NCBI GenBank assembly: GCA_965230375.1
Contig: CBDDKU010000006.1
Location: 281,048-345,047, forward strand
DNA length: 64,000 nucleotides
Direction: 5' to 3'
Source of the DNA: CBDDKU01 sp965230375
GTDB taxonomy: Bacteria; Bacteroidota; Bacteroidia; Flavobacteriales_D; Cryomorphaceae
The notes beneath the pieces were generated by a model. That model was not told where the DNA came from. It searched no databases and saw nothing but the letters and a program-made list of their open reading frames with translations. The position numbers and the translations under genes are program-made. This document shows positions 25,642 to 34,927 of the stretch, one piece after another (position 1 is the first letter of the stretch; each line of letters opens with the position of its first letter).

Positions 25642-26994
25642 TTATTCATTCAGCAGTATCCCGGCTAGCTGCTTCAGAACGAGTTCTTCGTACTTGGCAT
25701 TGTACTTTGCGATACTGTAGTTGTTCTGCGCATTCCGAAGATTCAGTTGAGCCTGACGGAATTCAATCGAAGAGATTTGCCCTTGCTTGTACAAGTCATC
25801 ACTCCGGTCGAAATTTTTTGTCGCCGTATTGAGATTGTCTTTTTCGGCTTCAAGCACAAACAAAGCATTTTGGTAAGTCGCATAGGCATTGAGCACATCG
25901 CGTTGTATCGAAAAGGTCGTTTGTTCTTTTAAGATCTCTTGACGCTCAATCTCGATTTTGGCATTCTGACTTTGCACCCAAGTGGTTCCACCATCAAAAA
26001 TGTTCCAGCTGAGTGTTAGACCAGCCTGTGGGCCATGATTGTAGCTTCCAGTAACGAATGCTCCGGCTGGGTTTTGATTTCCGGCGTAGTCATATCCGGC
26101 ATTCACAGAAACCGCAGGGAACCATCCAGCCTGCCTGGCCTTTAAGGCAAACTCACTGTTGCGCAATTGGCTATTGGTTTGCTGGATAAGGACGTTTCGC
26201 TCATAGGCCTGATTGACCAGGTCTTCTTTGGTACCGGGAAGTGAGAAAGTGACATTCGTATCCACGGCAAATTCGGTTTCGATGTCTCTACCCATAATCA
26301 GGTTCAAGTTTCGCTGGGCATTTTCGAGTTGCTGAATGGTATTGAGCAGATTAATGCTGTCGTTGTTGACATCTACCTGGGCATTGAGCACATCTATTTG
26401 AGTTGACTGCCCGTACTCAAAGCTATACTTGGCCCGCTGTAGTCGGGTAGAAGAGATGCTAAGCGCATTTCTAAAATTATCAACTCCTTCGGTAAGTTGA
26501 GCCATCAGAAAGTAGGCGTTGGCCAATTCCAATACGGTGTTTTCGATGATCTGTCTGGCTTGCAATTCTGATAGCTGGTAATTCATCTTGAGCTGCTCGT
26601 AGTTGTACTCACGTCCAAACCCGTTGAAGATTAAGTACTCCACACCCACAGAAGCGCCGTAGTTGTACGCTTCAGTAGCATCGTAGCTAATGTCCCCATT
26701 CACTGTTTGGTTTTCTCCTTGATAGCCGGTTATTCCAGCATTTCCCGTAGCGAAAACCGTTGGCAGATAGCCGCTATTCATCATGCTCTGGTTATTGTTA
26801 GCTACTTCTACATCCTTGTTAGCTACTTTAATGTCGTAGTTGTGCTCCAAGGTGAGTTCAAGTGCTGCCTGTCGGGAGAGCATTTCCTGACCTTGTGCAG
26901 TGACTGCTGTCGTACATAGCACGAGAATTGTCAGTACTTCCAACACCAATTTGGATAAAAACGGCGTTCGCTTATTTCTAATTTCGTTCAACAT
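25642..26994 (-). CDS. TolC-family outer-membrane efflux protein
   Basis: The product is about 450 residues with a signal peptide (cleavage after TAVTAQ). It has the duplicated long-helix pattern of outer-membrane efflux proteins (AALELTLEHNYDIKVA at the start of each half-repeat, NLIMGRD, and LNLRNAQNNYSIAKYNAKYEELVLKQLAG at the end). The preferred start is the ATG at 26994, 10 bp after the permease stop. An in-frame ATG at 27021 would overlap the permease gene. It is the last gene of a MarR-adaptor-RND-TolC operon and should form the outer-membrane duct of the tripartite pump. Confidence 0.9.
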   Translation of the reverse strand: MLNEIRNKRTPFLSKLVLEVLTILVLCTTAVTAQGQEMLSRQAALELTLEHNYDIKVANKDVEVANNNQSMMNSGYLPTVFATGNAGITGYQGENQTVNGDISYDATEAYNYGASVGVEYLIFNGFGREYNYEQLKMNYQLSELQARQIIENTVLELANAYFLMAQLTEGVDNFRNALSISSTRLQRAKYSFEYGQSTQIDVLNAQVDVNNDSINLLNTIQQLENAQRNLNLIMGRDIETEFAVDTNVTFSLPGTKEDLVNQAYERNVLIQQTNSQLRNSEFALKARQAGWFPAVSVNAGYDYAGNQNPAGAFVTGSYNHGPQAGLTLSWNIFDGGTTWVQSQNAKIEIERQEILKEQTTFSIQRDVLNAYATYQNALFVLEAEKDNLNTATKNFDRSDDLYKQGQISSIEFRQAQLNLRNAQNNYSIAKYNAKYEELVLKQLAGILLNE

Positions 26995-27004
26995 GATTTC
27001 AATC

Positions 27005-30000
27005 TTAATGTGTTGATTCATCGAGTTCGCGTAATTCTTCAATTGCTGGTTCAACTGATTCTTTGGAAGGCTTTTTCCCTTCCCAGAGCCAAAGTGTGTA
27101 GACCTTGATATCATTGGCCACCGACAGGAGCATCGGGAGCATGATGAGCGTCAAAACCGTGGCTATTGCAATTCCATAAGCAATGGCGATTGCCATCGGG
27201 ATAAGAAACTGCGCCTGCCTGCTCTTTTCCAAGATCAGAGGGGAAAGACCAGCGATGGTCGTAATTGATGTCAGGAAGATGGCTCGAAACCTGGATTTAC
27301 CAGCCTGGATGATGGCATCGTCAAATTTTAACCCTTCCTGCAAGTAGCTGTTAAACTTGCTGATCAGAACGAGCCCATCGTTCACCACAATACCAATCAG
27401 GGCAATGATTCCAAGCAGTGAAAGCACATTTATCGGAAAGTCGTGAACCCAGTGACCCCAGGCTACACCGATAATGCTGAAGGGAATCATAACCAATAAG
27501 ATGATGGGTTGGATATACGATCTGAAGGTGAATCCGATAATGACCAGAATCAGGAAGATAATTATTGGGAATACCTTACCTGCTGATTTTGTGACCTTGC
27601 TAGCCTCCCGGTTTTGCCCTTCGAATAAGGTGGAAACAGATGGATATTTTGCGAGAATGTCTGGAAGGATATTCGCGCGGATGTCTTGAATGATATCCGT
27701 TGAGCTGTCTTTCGGATTCTTCAAATCGGCTTCAACCTTAATTTCACGCTTTCCGTTGAGGTGGTTGATGGTAATTTCGCCTCTGGCAATTTTATAAGTC
27801 GCAATCTCACTCAAGGGCACCCTTGCTCCACTCGGACTCACTATGCGCATATTATCGAGGTTGAGAATGGAAGAACGACCTTCTCTTTCGTAACGAACCC
27901 AGACTATGATTTCATCCTGACCACGCTGAAATCGCTGTACCTGAAGACCGTTAAACCCGGCTCTCACCTGACTAATCACATCATTCAATGTGAAGCCCAG
28001 CAGGTAAGCTTTGTCCTTCAACTCGAGATTAATCTCGTTTATCCCAGCGGGATCATTGTCGCTAATGTCCCGTAGCAAGGCATTTTGCTTTAGCTGGTCT
28101 TTGAGTTCGGTTTTGGCGGCTTTCAGTTCTTTGATATTGCTACCCAGCAAGGAAACCGATACTGGTTTTCCACCAAAACTAGATCCCGCATCGATTATCA
28201 AACTCTCGGCCGAAGGGTACTCTTTACTAGCTTGAGCGATGGATTGCGCAATTTCAGATGCCGTAAAATCCCGCTCTTCTCCAGGCAATAAATTGATCTT
28301 CAAAGATGCATTAGCCGTTCCAGGACCTATTCGCTTGATGATGCTCTGGAAGACTTGTTTCTCGCCTGTCTGTTTGGCCGTATATTCCTTGTTGACTTCA
28401 ACTGCCGCAGCTTCAATCTCAGAAATAATTAAGTCGGTCACTTCCGGGTTTATTCCCTGTGGCATTTTGAGCGTCACATTCACCTGATCGGAAGCGATAA
28501 CGGGGAAGAAAGTAGTTCGAATGATTCCACCCTGGATGGCACCAGTCGTGATCACAAAAAACGCAATGAGAATACTGAATCCCATGATTTTGTTTTCCAT
28601 GAAAAAATGGAGAGCCGGACTGTACAGCTTATCCCTTAGGTAGTTTAGAAACGTGGTAGCCTTTGCATTAAACCAGTATGTTTTCTGCTCACTCGATAGT
28701 GCTTTGGAGTGGGAAATGTGAGCAGGAAGGATAACCAGTGCTTCAAAGAGCGAAAACAAAAGCGTCAGGATAACGACAACCGATACCTCGCTGAAGAATT
28801 CACCAAGCCTTCCATCCAAATAGAAGAAGGTGGAGAAAGCTACCACAGTGGTGATAATGGCCGATGTGATAGCCGGTACCACTTCCATCGTTCCATCAAT
28901 AGCCGCACGAATTCGAGACTTTCCTTTCTCGTGGTGGTGGAATATGTTTTCGGCGATGACGATTCCGTCATCTACCAGAATTCCGATAACAATGATCATT
29001 CCAAATAGAGAGAGAACGTTGATCGTGACATCGAAGTAGGAAGCCACCATAAACATCCCCATAAACGAAATGGGGATTCCGAAAGCTACCCACGCCGCCA
29101 GTCTCGGTCTCAAAAACAATGAAAGGAAGAACAAAACCAAGGCAATTCCCTGCAGGCCGTTCGTGAGCAGAAGCTCAGTTCGCTCTACGATGGTCTGAGA
29201 ACGGTCATTAGTGATATTCAGCTGAATATTTTGGTGCTTTTGGTTAAAGGTCTCCGCATACGCGGTAACCTTCGCTGCCGCTTCTACCAAGTCTTCATTG
29301 TTGGTGGTACTGATCTGGAATGAAATTGAAGACTGATCGTTGTAGTAAATCCTATCAGGAGTCTCTGACCAACCATCGATCGTTTTGGCCACATCTTCCA
29401 ACCTGACAATCGCCCCGTTTTCTTCGGTCTTTAGAATGGTGTTATTGAGCTCCTTTCCATAGTAGGAACGGTTGTTGACGCGAATCAAATACTCCTGAGC
29501 TTCGGTTTTAATCGCTCCACCGGTAACCAGAATATTGTTGTTGGCTACCGCATTGGCCACATCGGTGAAAGTCAAGCCATATGAACGAAGTGTTTCTTCA
29601 TTGACAGCCACGGTGATCTCTTCATCGGGAAAACCGGTTATCGTGAGCTGCGAAACGCCATCAAGTCCTCGAAGGTCGTTCTCAACTTCTCGGGAGATAG
29701 TCTTGAGTGTTTTCAAGGTGATGTCCTTTCCACTCAATTCCATTTCAATCGCCACATTCAGGTTTTCGTTTTTGGAAACCACGGGCGGTTCCATCTCACT
29801 AGGGAAGGATGGAACCTTGTCTACAGCGTTCTTGACATCCGCGAGCAGGATGTCAATATCATAGCCTTTGACAGCTTCTACCGAAATACTCGCTGTATTT
29901 TCTGATGAAGCCGATGTGAAACGATCAATTCCGACGATGCCCCGCAGGTTGTCTTCGATTTTTAAGACCACACCTTCTTCCATTTCTTGTGGAGAAGCAC

Positions 30001-30160
30001 CGGGGTAGGCGATGGTGATGTCTATAAACTTCGAATCCTGAAGCGGAAAGAAGCTGGACTTCAGAGAAAGCATACCGGCCGCTCCCAAAATCACCAAGGC
30101 AAGAATGATGACATTGACCGCGATGGGGTACTTAATGAAATGAGATATAATTGACTTCAT
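27005..30160 (-). CDS. RND-family efflux permease (AcrB/HAE1-like)
   Basis: The 1051-residue protein has the duplicated RND layout: a TM helix near residues 13-33, a large periplasmic loop, a helix bundle at about 330-530, a second loop, and a second bundle at about 860-1020. Family features include PGASPQEMEE near residue 50, GIPISFMGMFM and the helix with GIVVNDGLVLI (TM4/TM10-type segments). It would export hydrophobic compounds using the proton gradient. It lies between a frameshifted adaptor gene and tolC. If the adaptor is really broken, the pump may be non-functional or use another adaptor. Confidence 0.93.
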   Translation of the reverse strand: MKSIISHFIKYPIAVNVIILALVILGAAGMLSLKSSFFPLQDSKFIDITIAYPGASPQEMEEGVVLKIEDNLRGIVGIDRFTSASSENTASISVEAVKGYDIDILLADVKNAVDKVPSFPSEMEPPVVSKNENLNVAIEMELSGKDITLKTLKTISREVENDLRGLDGVSQLTITGFPDEEITVAVNEETLRSYGLTFTDVANAVANNNILVTGGAIKTEAQEYLIRVNNRSYYGKELNNTILKTEENGAIVRLEDVAKTIDGWSETPDRIYYNDQSSISFQISTTNNEDLVEAAAKVTAYAETFNQKHQNIQLNITNDRSQTIVERTELLLTNGLQGIALVLFFLSLFLRPRLAAWVAFGIPISFMGMFMVASYFDVTINVLSLFGMIIVIGILVDDGIVIAENIFHHHEKGKSRIRAAIDGTMEVVPAITSAIITTVVAFSTFFYLDGRLGEFFSEVSVVVILTLLFSLFEALVILPAHISHSKALSSEQKTYWFNAKATTFLNYLRDKLYSPALHFFMENKIMGFSILIAFFVITTGAIQGGIIRTTFFPVIASDQVNVTLKMPQGINPEVTDLIISEIEAAAVEVNKEYTAKQTGEKQVFQSIIKRIGPGTANASLKINLLPGEERDFTASEIAQSIAQASKEYPSAESLIIDAGSSFGGKPVSVSLLGSNIKELKAAKTELKDQLKQNALLRDISDNDPAGINEINLELKDKAYLLGFTLNDVISQVRAGFNGLQVQRFQRGQDEIIVWVRYEREGRSSILNLDNMRIVSPSGARVPLSEIATYKIARGEITINHLNGKREIKVEADLKNPKDSSTDIIQDIRANILPDILAKYPSVSTLFEGQNREASKVTKSAGKVFPIIIFLILVIIGFTFRSYIQPIILLVMIPFSIIGVAWGHWVHDFPINVLSLLGIIALIGIVVNDGLVLISKFNSYLQEGLKFDDAIIQAGKSRFRAIFLTSITTIAGLSPLILEKSRQAQFLIPMAIAIAYGIAIATVLTLIMLPMLLSVANDIKVYTLWLWEGKKPSKESVEPAIEELRELDESTH

Positions 30161-30206
30161 ATGAAGTTCTGATTTTTAGCGTTTGGGTGACTTTTACTGT
30201 TTGTTA

Positions 30207-31324
30207 TTATTCACTTATTACCTTAACCTTCATACCCGAATAGGCAGCTGTAGGTAGTTTTGAAAGCGTTTGGTCACCATCCTTAAGTCCTCTAATCACC
30301 ACTGACTTTTCATTGTAGTAAACTGGGGTGATGGTCTTCTGAACCAAGGCCGAATCTTCGACAACAAAGACTTTATCTGTATCAAACACCACACTGCGAC
30401 TGAGTTCGTAGGCGTTTTCGATTTCCGTTGCTTTAATGCTCGTATTGACAAACATGCCTTCTTCCAAATCTTCACCATTCACATGTATGTAAATATTCGT
30501 GGTCTGAGTTTCCGGTATTCACTTTTCGATTAATTCGCGTGATTTCCCCATCCCAGGTTTGATCGGGATTAGTTGTGGAATGAACAGTCACATGTTGCCC
30601 CTGTTTTCAAGAATTTAACCATACTCGTGCTCACGGGAGCTTCCACTTCAAAATAGGTGGGCTGAATGAACGTACCCAATTTTTGTCCTGTTCTGATAAG
30701 GGATCCGGGAGTTACAAGCGCTTCTACCAAAACACCATCAAAAGGAGCCGTGATATTGTACTTCGCAAGGGTCAGCTCCATGTTGTGAACGGAGTAATAG
30801 GTGGAATAAATATTCCGTCCGGTGATAAACATTTTCTCCTTCTCTGTTTCCGTTTCTGGTAGGGGTGGAAGTGGTTGGTTTACATTGAGCTGAGTGAGAA
30901 ACTTATTCCACTTGTCGAAAGCATCTGGGTAGTCCAAGCGGATGTCAGCCAGAGCCGCGGTGATCAAGTTCTGAAGGCTACTCTTCTGCGACATCAGGCT
31001 GGCGTGGTACACATCAGAATCAATCGAAACGAGTGTACTTCCTTTTTTGTAGGTCATACCTTCCTTAAAACTGCCAGCTGGAGAAGTCATAACACCCTGT
31101 ACTTCTGCAAAAATCTCTACTCTGTTTTTAGCTTCGAGGCTTCCTGTTACCGAAAGTTGAATCGGAACTGTCCCGTTTGAAACTTTTTGTGTAAAAACAG
31201 AAGAGATCTGCGCACCGTTTGATTTTGGCGGTGCCTTTTTACTCGATTTCAAGATGTTTGAGACGGTAAACCCAATCACAAGGATGAGAATACTAGCGGC
31301 AACGATTATAATTTTTCTTTTCAT
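30207..31324 (-). pseudogene. RND periplasmic adaptor (MFP/HlyD type), split by two frameshifts
   Basis: The 5' frame (30569-31324) encodes an N-terminal membrane anchor, a lipoyl-like half (VEIFAEVQGVM, KKGSTLVSID), a helical hairpin with LPPLPETETEK, and the second lipoyl half ITAPFDGVLVEALVTPGS. It then stops early after FLKTG. The 3' frame (30207-30482) supplies the beta-barrel and membrane-proximal end (EDLEEGMFV, LPTAAYSGMKVKVIS). Dropping one base in the C run at 30598-30601 and one in the CC at 30512-30513 restores one frame reading TGQHVTVHS ... WDGEITRINRKVNTETQTT. The intact protein would be about 370 residues, normal for the family. It sits between marR and the permease. Confidence 0.85.
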
Positions 31325-31331
31325 AGAAAGC

Positions 31332-31805
31332 TTAGTTGCTTATGCAACTACTTTTTAGAGATTCGACGTTTTCTTTGATCTTGAGAATAGTGCGTGTGGC
31401 TTGCTCCAATTCTTCTTCAGGGATACCAGCCTGAATTTTTTGTGCCAATTTCTTGAACAGTGGCTCTGTCTCGTTAAATACTTTCTCACCGTGTTTGGTG
31501 AGATGGACAATGTTTATGCGCTTATCTGTTGACGAGGGAATCCTAGCGACGAGATTCTTCTTCTCCAAAGTGTTTATAAATCTAGCTAGAGACGCTTTGT
31601 CGCGATCAGTTACAAAGGCAAGGTCGCCTTGGGGAAGGGGCCCGTTTTCTATTAATTTCTTGAGTACAAGGAGCTGCTTTTTGGTCAAGTCAATTCCAAA
31701 CTCTCTCAGCTGGTGGTTGACATAGATGTCAATGCATTTCACCGTTTTTCCGAGTGTCGGCACTATACCGTACTCCGTGTAATTTGATTCACATTCTTTT
31801 TCCAT
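31332..31805 (-). CDS. MarR-family transcriptional regulator of the RND operon
   Basis: This 157-residue protein has a MarR winged helix: LTKKQLLVLKKLIENG, the recognition region DKASLARFINTLEKKNLV and the wing RIPSSTDKRINIVHLT. It is the first gene of the operon that continues with adaptor, permease and TolC. A perfect 7-4-7 palindrome lies in its promoter (31837-31854) and a second copy overlaps its last codons and stop (31333-31350). Autorepression and control of the pump genes are therefore very likely. MarR regulators of pumps usually release DNA on binding aromatic or phenolic compounds; the ligand here is unknown. Confidence 0.93.
   Translation of the reverse strand: MEKECESNYTEYGIVPTLGKTVKCIDIYVNHQLREFGIDLTKKQLLVLKKLIENGPLPQGDLAFVTDRDKASLARFINTLEKKNLVARIPSSTDKRINIVHLTKHGEKVFNETEPLFKKLAQKIQAGIPEEELEQATRTILKIKENVESLKSSCISN
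31333..31350. promoter_or_regulatory. Second MarR operator, encoded by the last codons of marR
   Basis: TAGTTGC-TTAT-GCAACTA is a perfect inverted repeat with 7-bp arms, identical in arms and spacing to the promoter site. On the minus strand it encodes the MarR end S-C-I-S-N and most of the stop codon. It lies 9 bp before the adaptor start codon. Confidence 0.8.
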
Positions 31806-31821
31806 CAGCGGAATTTTGCCG

Positions 31822-31854
31822 CAAATTTAATGGAGATAGTTGCGTATGCAACTA
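31822..31854 (-). promoter_or_regulatory. marR-RND operon promoter with overlapping operator
   Basis: On the minus strand TTG is followed after exactly 19 nt by TAAATTTG, a full match to the Bacteroidota promoter TTG-N19-TAnnTTTG. The operator TAGTTGC-N4-GCAACTA (31837-31854) covers the -33 TTG and half of the spacer, so bound MarR would block RNA polymerase. Confidence 0.88.
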
Positions 31855-31910
31855 ATTAAATGTTAAAGTTTGATTAAATGGTGCTGGGATTAGGAATGAC
31901 TGATTCCGCT

Positions 31911-32558
31911 CTAGAGTATCTCAATTTTTTCAGACCTTGAAATTGAACCCGGGTTTAGGCCTGGCTCTCCTTCAGGAATTTCTTCACCCAAGTCATTAAA
32001 ATATTCAATCCACGCCGGGAAGAATTCGTCACTATTTGGCTCTTTGAAGGTCATCGCCGAGACTTCAAAAAAGGCTTCATCATCGCTAGCAACTCTGTAG
32101 CTTTCGTAAAGGAGTTCACTGCAATACCATTTATCATTGTCCAGAACATAGGTGTCGTCATAGGCTTGGCCTAGTTTACTCAGCGCAAATTCACTCGCCT
32201 TATCTATCAGGTTTCTATAGGCAGGTTTCAAGCGAGCTACTACGATGTTCTTCAATCCAAGGCTATCACCGCTGCGAGCGTAGAAGGCTTTGAGTGTGTT
32301 CACTTGAACCCCGCTCCCGATAGCTTCTACAACTTTCAGGGTATCGTTTATGGTCACCACCATGGCACAATGCGAAAAATCTCTTCCATTTACTCCTTCA
32401 GTAACAGACTCAATCGCATCACAGAGATCACCACAGTTCAGATCTTGAAATAGCAGGTCCCCGTGTTTGAGTTGGGTAGAATTGTCGGTCTGACCGCATG
32501 CCCCGAATAGAATGGCAATAAAGAGCAATACTGCGGCTGGCAACTTAGATGTTTTCAA
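31911..32558 (-). CDS. YiiX/YebB-like permuted NlpC/P60 (papain-fold) lipoprotein
   Basis: This 215-residue protein has a lipoprotein signal with lipobox FGAC (Cys 21). The mature part opens with LKHGDLLFQDL and has FSHCAMVV (His 63) before WYCSELLYESY (Cys 146). This His-before-Cys order is the circularly permuted papain-like arrangement of the YiiX/YebB group of NlpC/P60 enzymes. Members are thought to hydrolyse amide or acyl bonds, possibly in cell-wall peptides or lipids. It is divergent from the sigma-factor operon across 92 bp, and no operon partner is seen. Confidence 0.85.
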   Translation of the reverse strand: MKTSKLPAAVLLFIAILFGACGQTDNSTQLKHGDLLFQDLNCGDLCDAIESVTEGVNGRDFSHCAMVVTINDTLKVVEAIGSGVQVNTLKAFYARSGDSLGLKNIVVARLKPAYRNLIDKASEFALSKLGQAYDDTYVLDNDKWYCSELLYESYRVASDDEAFFEVSAMTFKEPNSDEFFPAWIEYFNDLGEEIPEGEPGLNPGSISRSEKIEIL

Positions 32559-32650
32559 AGGGATCTAATCTTGAATTCAACAGGCAAATATAAGAAGGCA
32601 TTCAAGTCATTATCATTCATATGCCACCAGTTTGACTATCTTAGGCGTGA

Positions 32651-33214
32651 ATGAATTCGAACGATCAACGCCAAAAGGAAAAGTTGTTGGTGAGCCGCCT
32701 GAAGAACGGCGACGAAGCAGCTTTTGGTGAAGTATATGACGCATATGCTTCAGCACTATTTGGTGTGGTGAGCAAGATCGTTCGTTCGGAAGGTGAAGGT
32801 GAAGATGTGCTCCAAGATGCTTTAGTAAAAGTGTGGAAGAACATCCACTCCTTCGATGAAAAAAAGGGGACGTTCTTTACCTGGATGCTGAATATAGCCC
32901 GAAATTCAGCCATCGATCGACTGCGAAAATTGAAGAAAGAAGGTAAGGTTGAAATCCAACAAGTAGATTTCAACGTAGATATTCAGCGCGGCCATCAAAC
33001 GGTCATCAATACATCGGTAATTGGACTAAGCGATTTAGTAGGTAAACTGCCTGACGAACATCGCTTAATGGTTGAGTATATCTATTTCAATGGATACACC
33101 CAACAGGAAGTCGCTGATGAATTAGACATGCCGCTTGGAACGGTTAAAACGCGCATACGGGCAGCTGTTAAGTCGCTTAGAAAAGTTTTTACATTACTGT
33201 TGTTTTGGATATAA
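32651..33214 (+). CDS. ECF-type RNA polymerase sigma-70 factor
   Basis: The 187-residue protein has sigma region 2 (EDVLQDALVKVWKNI, FFTWMLNIARNSAIDRLR) and region 4 (YIYFNGYTQQEVADELDMP, GTVKTRIRAAVKSLR), with no region 1 or 3, as in ECF sigma factors. The gene overlaps the following anti-sigma gene by 10 bp. The anti-sigma, fasciclin and CHRD genes downstream on the same strand are plausible targets. Confidence 0.94.
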   Translation: MNSNDQRQKEKLLVSRLKNGDEAAFGEVYDAYASALFGVVSKIVRSEGEGEDVLQDALVKVWKNIHSFDEKKGTFFTWMLNIARNSAIDRLRKLKKEGKVEIQQVDFNVDIQRGHQTVINTSVIGLSDLVGKLPDEHRLMVEYIYFNGYTQQEVADELDMPLGTVKTRIRAAVKSLRKVFTLLLFWI

Positions 33215-34062
33215 AAGATTACATATCATCTGGCATTATTGAGCGCTATGCCTTGGGCTCGGTTTCTCCACAAGAGAAGCAAGAGGTGGAATGTATGTCT
33301 CATATTTATCCGGAAATCAGAACCGAGTTGCTTAAACAGCAGGAGGTTATCGAAAAGATGGCCAGTGAGATGGCCGTTGATCCACCGAAGGAGTTAAAGG
33401 GTAGGGTCATGGACGCCATTGCCCGTGAAAAACAAATAGTTCCTGACGCTGATAAGAAAGAAAGTGGGCGGGTAGTAGCCATGAAGCCGAAACATAAAAA
33501 GGAAGCAAAACCCAAATTCAATTGGGCCGTTGCGGCATCAATTTTATTGCTCTTAGGTCTCGGTGCTTATTATGTGGTTTCAACAAGTCGGGTTGATACA
33601 CTCAAGACGGAACTAGCGGAAACGCGCAATGTTTTGAAAGAAGTGGAATCGCAAAAGAATCAGTTGTCGTCTGATCTTTCGGAAACGGATAGCGCCTACC
33701 AAAAGGCCACCTACGCCAATACTGTTCTCGCTCGTAAATCTACTCGGGCCATCGATATGCCGGGAACACCAAACCAACCCGAAGCGCTGGTTCGTGTATT
33801 CTGGGACACCGAGTCGAGTGAAGTGCTTATGAAAGTTGAGTCATTGGCGGAAGTTCCAACAGGAAAACAGTACCAGCTCTGGGCCATTGTAGATGGCCAG
33901 CCAACTGATATGGGCGTATTTGACTTAACCGCCGATGTGGATGAACTACTAATCGTACCGCACCAAGTGGCAGATGCCCAGGCTTTTGCTATTACCTTAG
34001 AAGATGAAGGTGGTAGCCCAACTCCTAATCTCGATGCCTTGGTGGCCATCGGGAATGTATAG
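33205..34062 (+). CDS. Anti-sigma factor (RskA-type), TTG start inside the sigma gene
   Basis: The 285-residue protein has an N-terminal cytoplasmic anti-sigma region (IIERYALGSVSPQEKQEVE, about 9-28), one membrane helix (FNWAVAASILLLLGLGAYYV, about 107-126), a short coiled coil, and a C-terminal RskA domain (QLWAIVDGQP, DMGVFDLTADVDELLIVPH). The best start is TTG at 33205, 10 bp upstream of the end of the sigma stop codon. No ATG fits the conserved N-terminus. This overlap implies translational coupling and near-equal amounts of sigma and anti-sigma. The external domain is a likely sensor whose loss frees the sigma factor. Confidence 0.92.
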   Translation: MDIKDYISSGIIERYALGSVSPQEKQEVECMSHIYPEIRTELLKQQEVIEKMASEMAVDPPKELKGRVMDAIAREKQIVPDADKKESGRVVAMKPKHKKEAKPKFNWAVAASILLLLGLGAYYVVSTSRVDTLKTELAETRNVLKEVESQKNQLSSDLSETDSAYQKATYANTVLARKSTRAIDMPGTPNQPEALVRVFWDTESSEVLMKVESLAEVPTGKQYQLWAIVDGQPTDMGVFDLTADVDELLIVPHQVADAQAFAITLEDEGGSPTPNLDALVAIGNV

Positions 34063-34288
34063 CCCGGAATCCACGGTTTAAGTCTCGTTTAAATCCTGAT
34101 TTTCCTTAAATCTTCCTTCCACCCAGACCAATATCAGGGTTTTCTTACAATTTAATTTCTTTCTGTAAGTCTCAGTATTTCAGTGGTTAGCGGCTTTTGT
34201 TGTTAGCAAGATCAATTTTTTTTCGATTTCAAAAATCCAAACAGGGATCTGTGGCGTAGGTATTCCAAAATCAATTAAAACGAAAACC

Positions 34289-34855
34289 ATGTTACGATCA
34301 CAATCAATTAAATCAGTTCTAGTGGCCTTTGCATTTTGCGGATGGGCCTTTGTATCACAAGCCCAATCTACTACCGAAGTAGGAGGGGAAGCGATGTACC
34401 CGAAAAAGGACATCGTATCGAACGCTGTAAACTCTGAAGCGCATACCACACTGGTGGCTGCAGTTAAGGCTGCTGGTTTGGTAGAAACACTTCAAGGTAA
34501 AGGACCTTTCACCGTTTTTGCTCCGGTAAACGACGCATTCGAAAACTTGCCAGAAGGTACTGTTTCAACGCTATTGAAGCCAGAAAACAAATCAACCTTA
34601 ACCAATGTGCTCACTTACCACGTCGTATCGGGCAAGTGGGACTTCAACGGCTTGAGCAAAGCCATCAAACAAGGGAAAGGGAAGTACGAAATATCAACCG
34701 TTAGTGGCGGAAAGCTTTGGGCCATGATGAATGGAGAGCACAACATTCTTCTCAAAGATGAAAACGGAAACGTTGCGAATATATCGGTTTACGACGTGTA
34801 CCAATCCAATGGAGTAATCCACGTGATTGATACTGTCCTTCTACCGAAGTCTTAA
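34289..34855 (+). CDS. Secreted fasciclin (FAS1) domain protein
   Basis: This 188-residue protein has a signal peptide (cleavage after FVSQAQ, about residue 25) and one FAS1 domain. It shows the H1 box LVETLQGKGPFTVFAPVNDAF and the H2-like GVIHVIDTVLLP near the end, with LTYHVVSGK between. FAS1 domains mediate cell-surface adhesion. A sigma/anti-sigma pair followed by a fasciclin gene recurs in Bacteroidota, so control by the upstream sigma factor is plausible. The 226 bp upstream could hold a promoter, but none matches TAnnTTTG well, as expected if an ECF sigma reads it. Confidence 0.92.
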   Translation: MLRSQSIKSVLVAFAFCGWAFVSQAQSTTEVGGEAMYPKKDIVSNAVNSEAHTTLVAAVKAAGLVETLQGKGPFTVFAPVNDAFENLPEGTVSTLLKPENKSTLTNVLTYHVVSGKWDFNGLSKAIKQGKGKYEISTVSGGKLWAMMNGEHNILLKDENGNVANISVYDVYQSNGVIHVIDTVLLPKS

Positions 34856-34927
34856 GTGCTATGAACCAAAACCAGCGGGCGGCAATTCTGTCGCTCGCAC
34901 TTTTCTAATCACAAAAAACCTATACAT

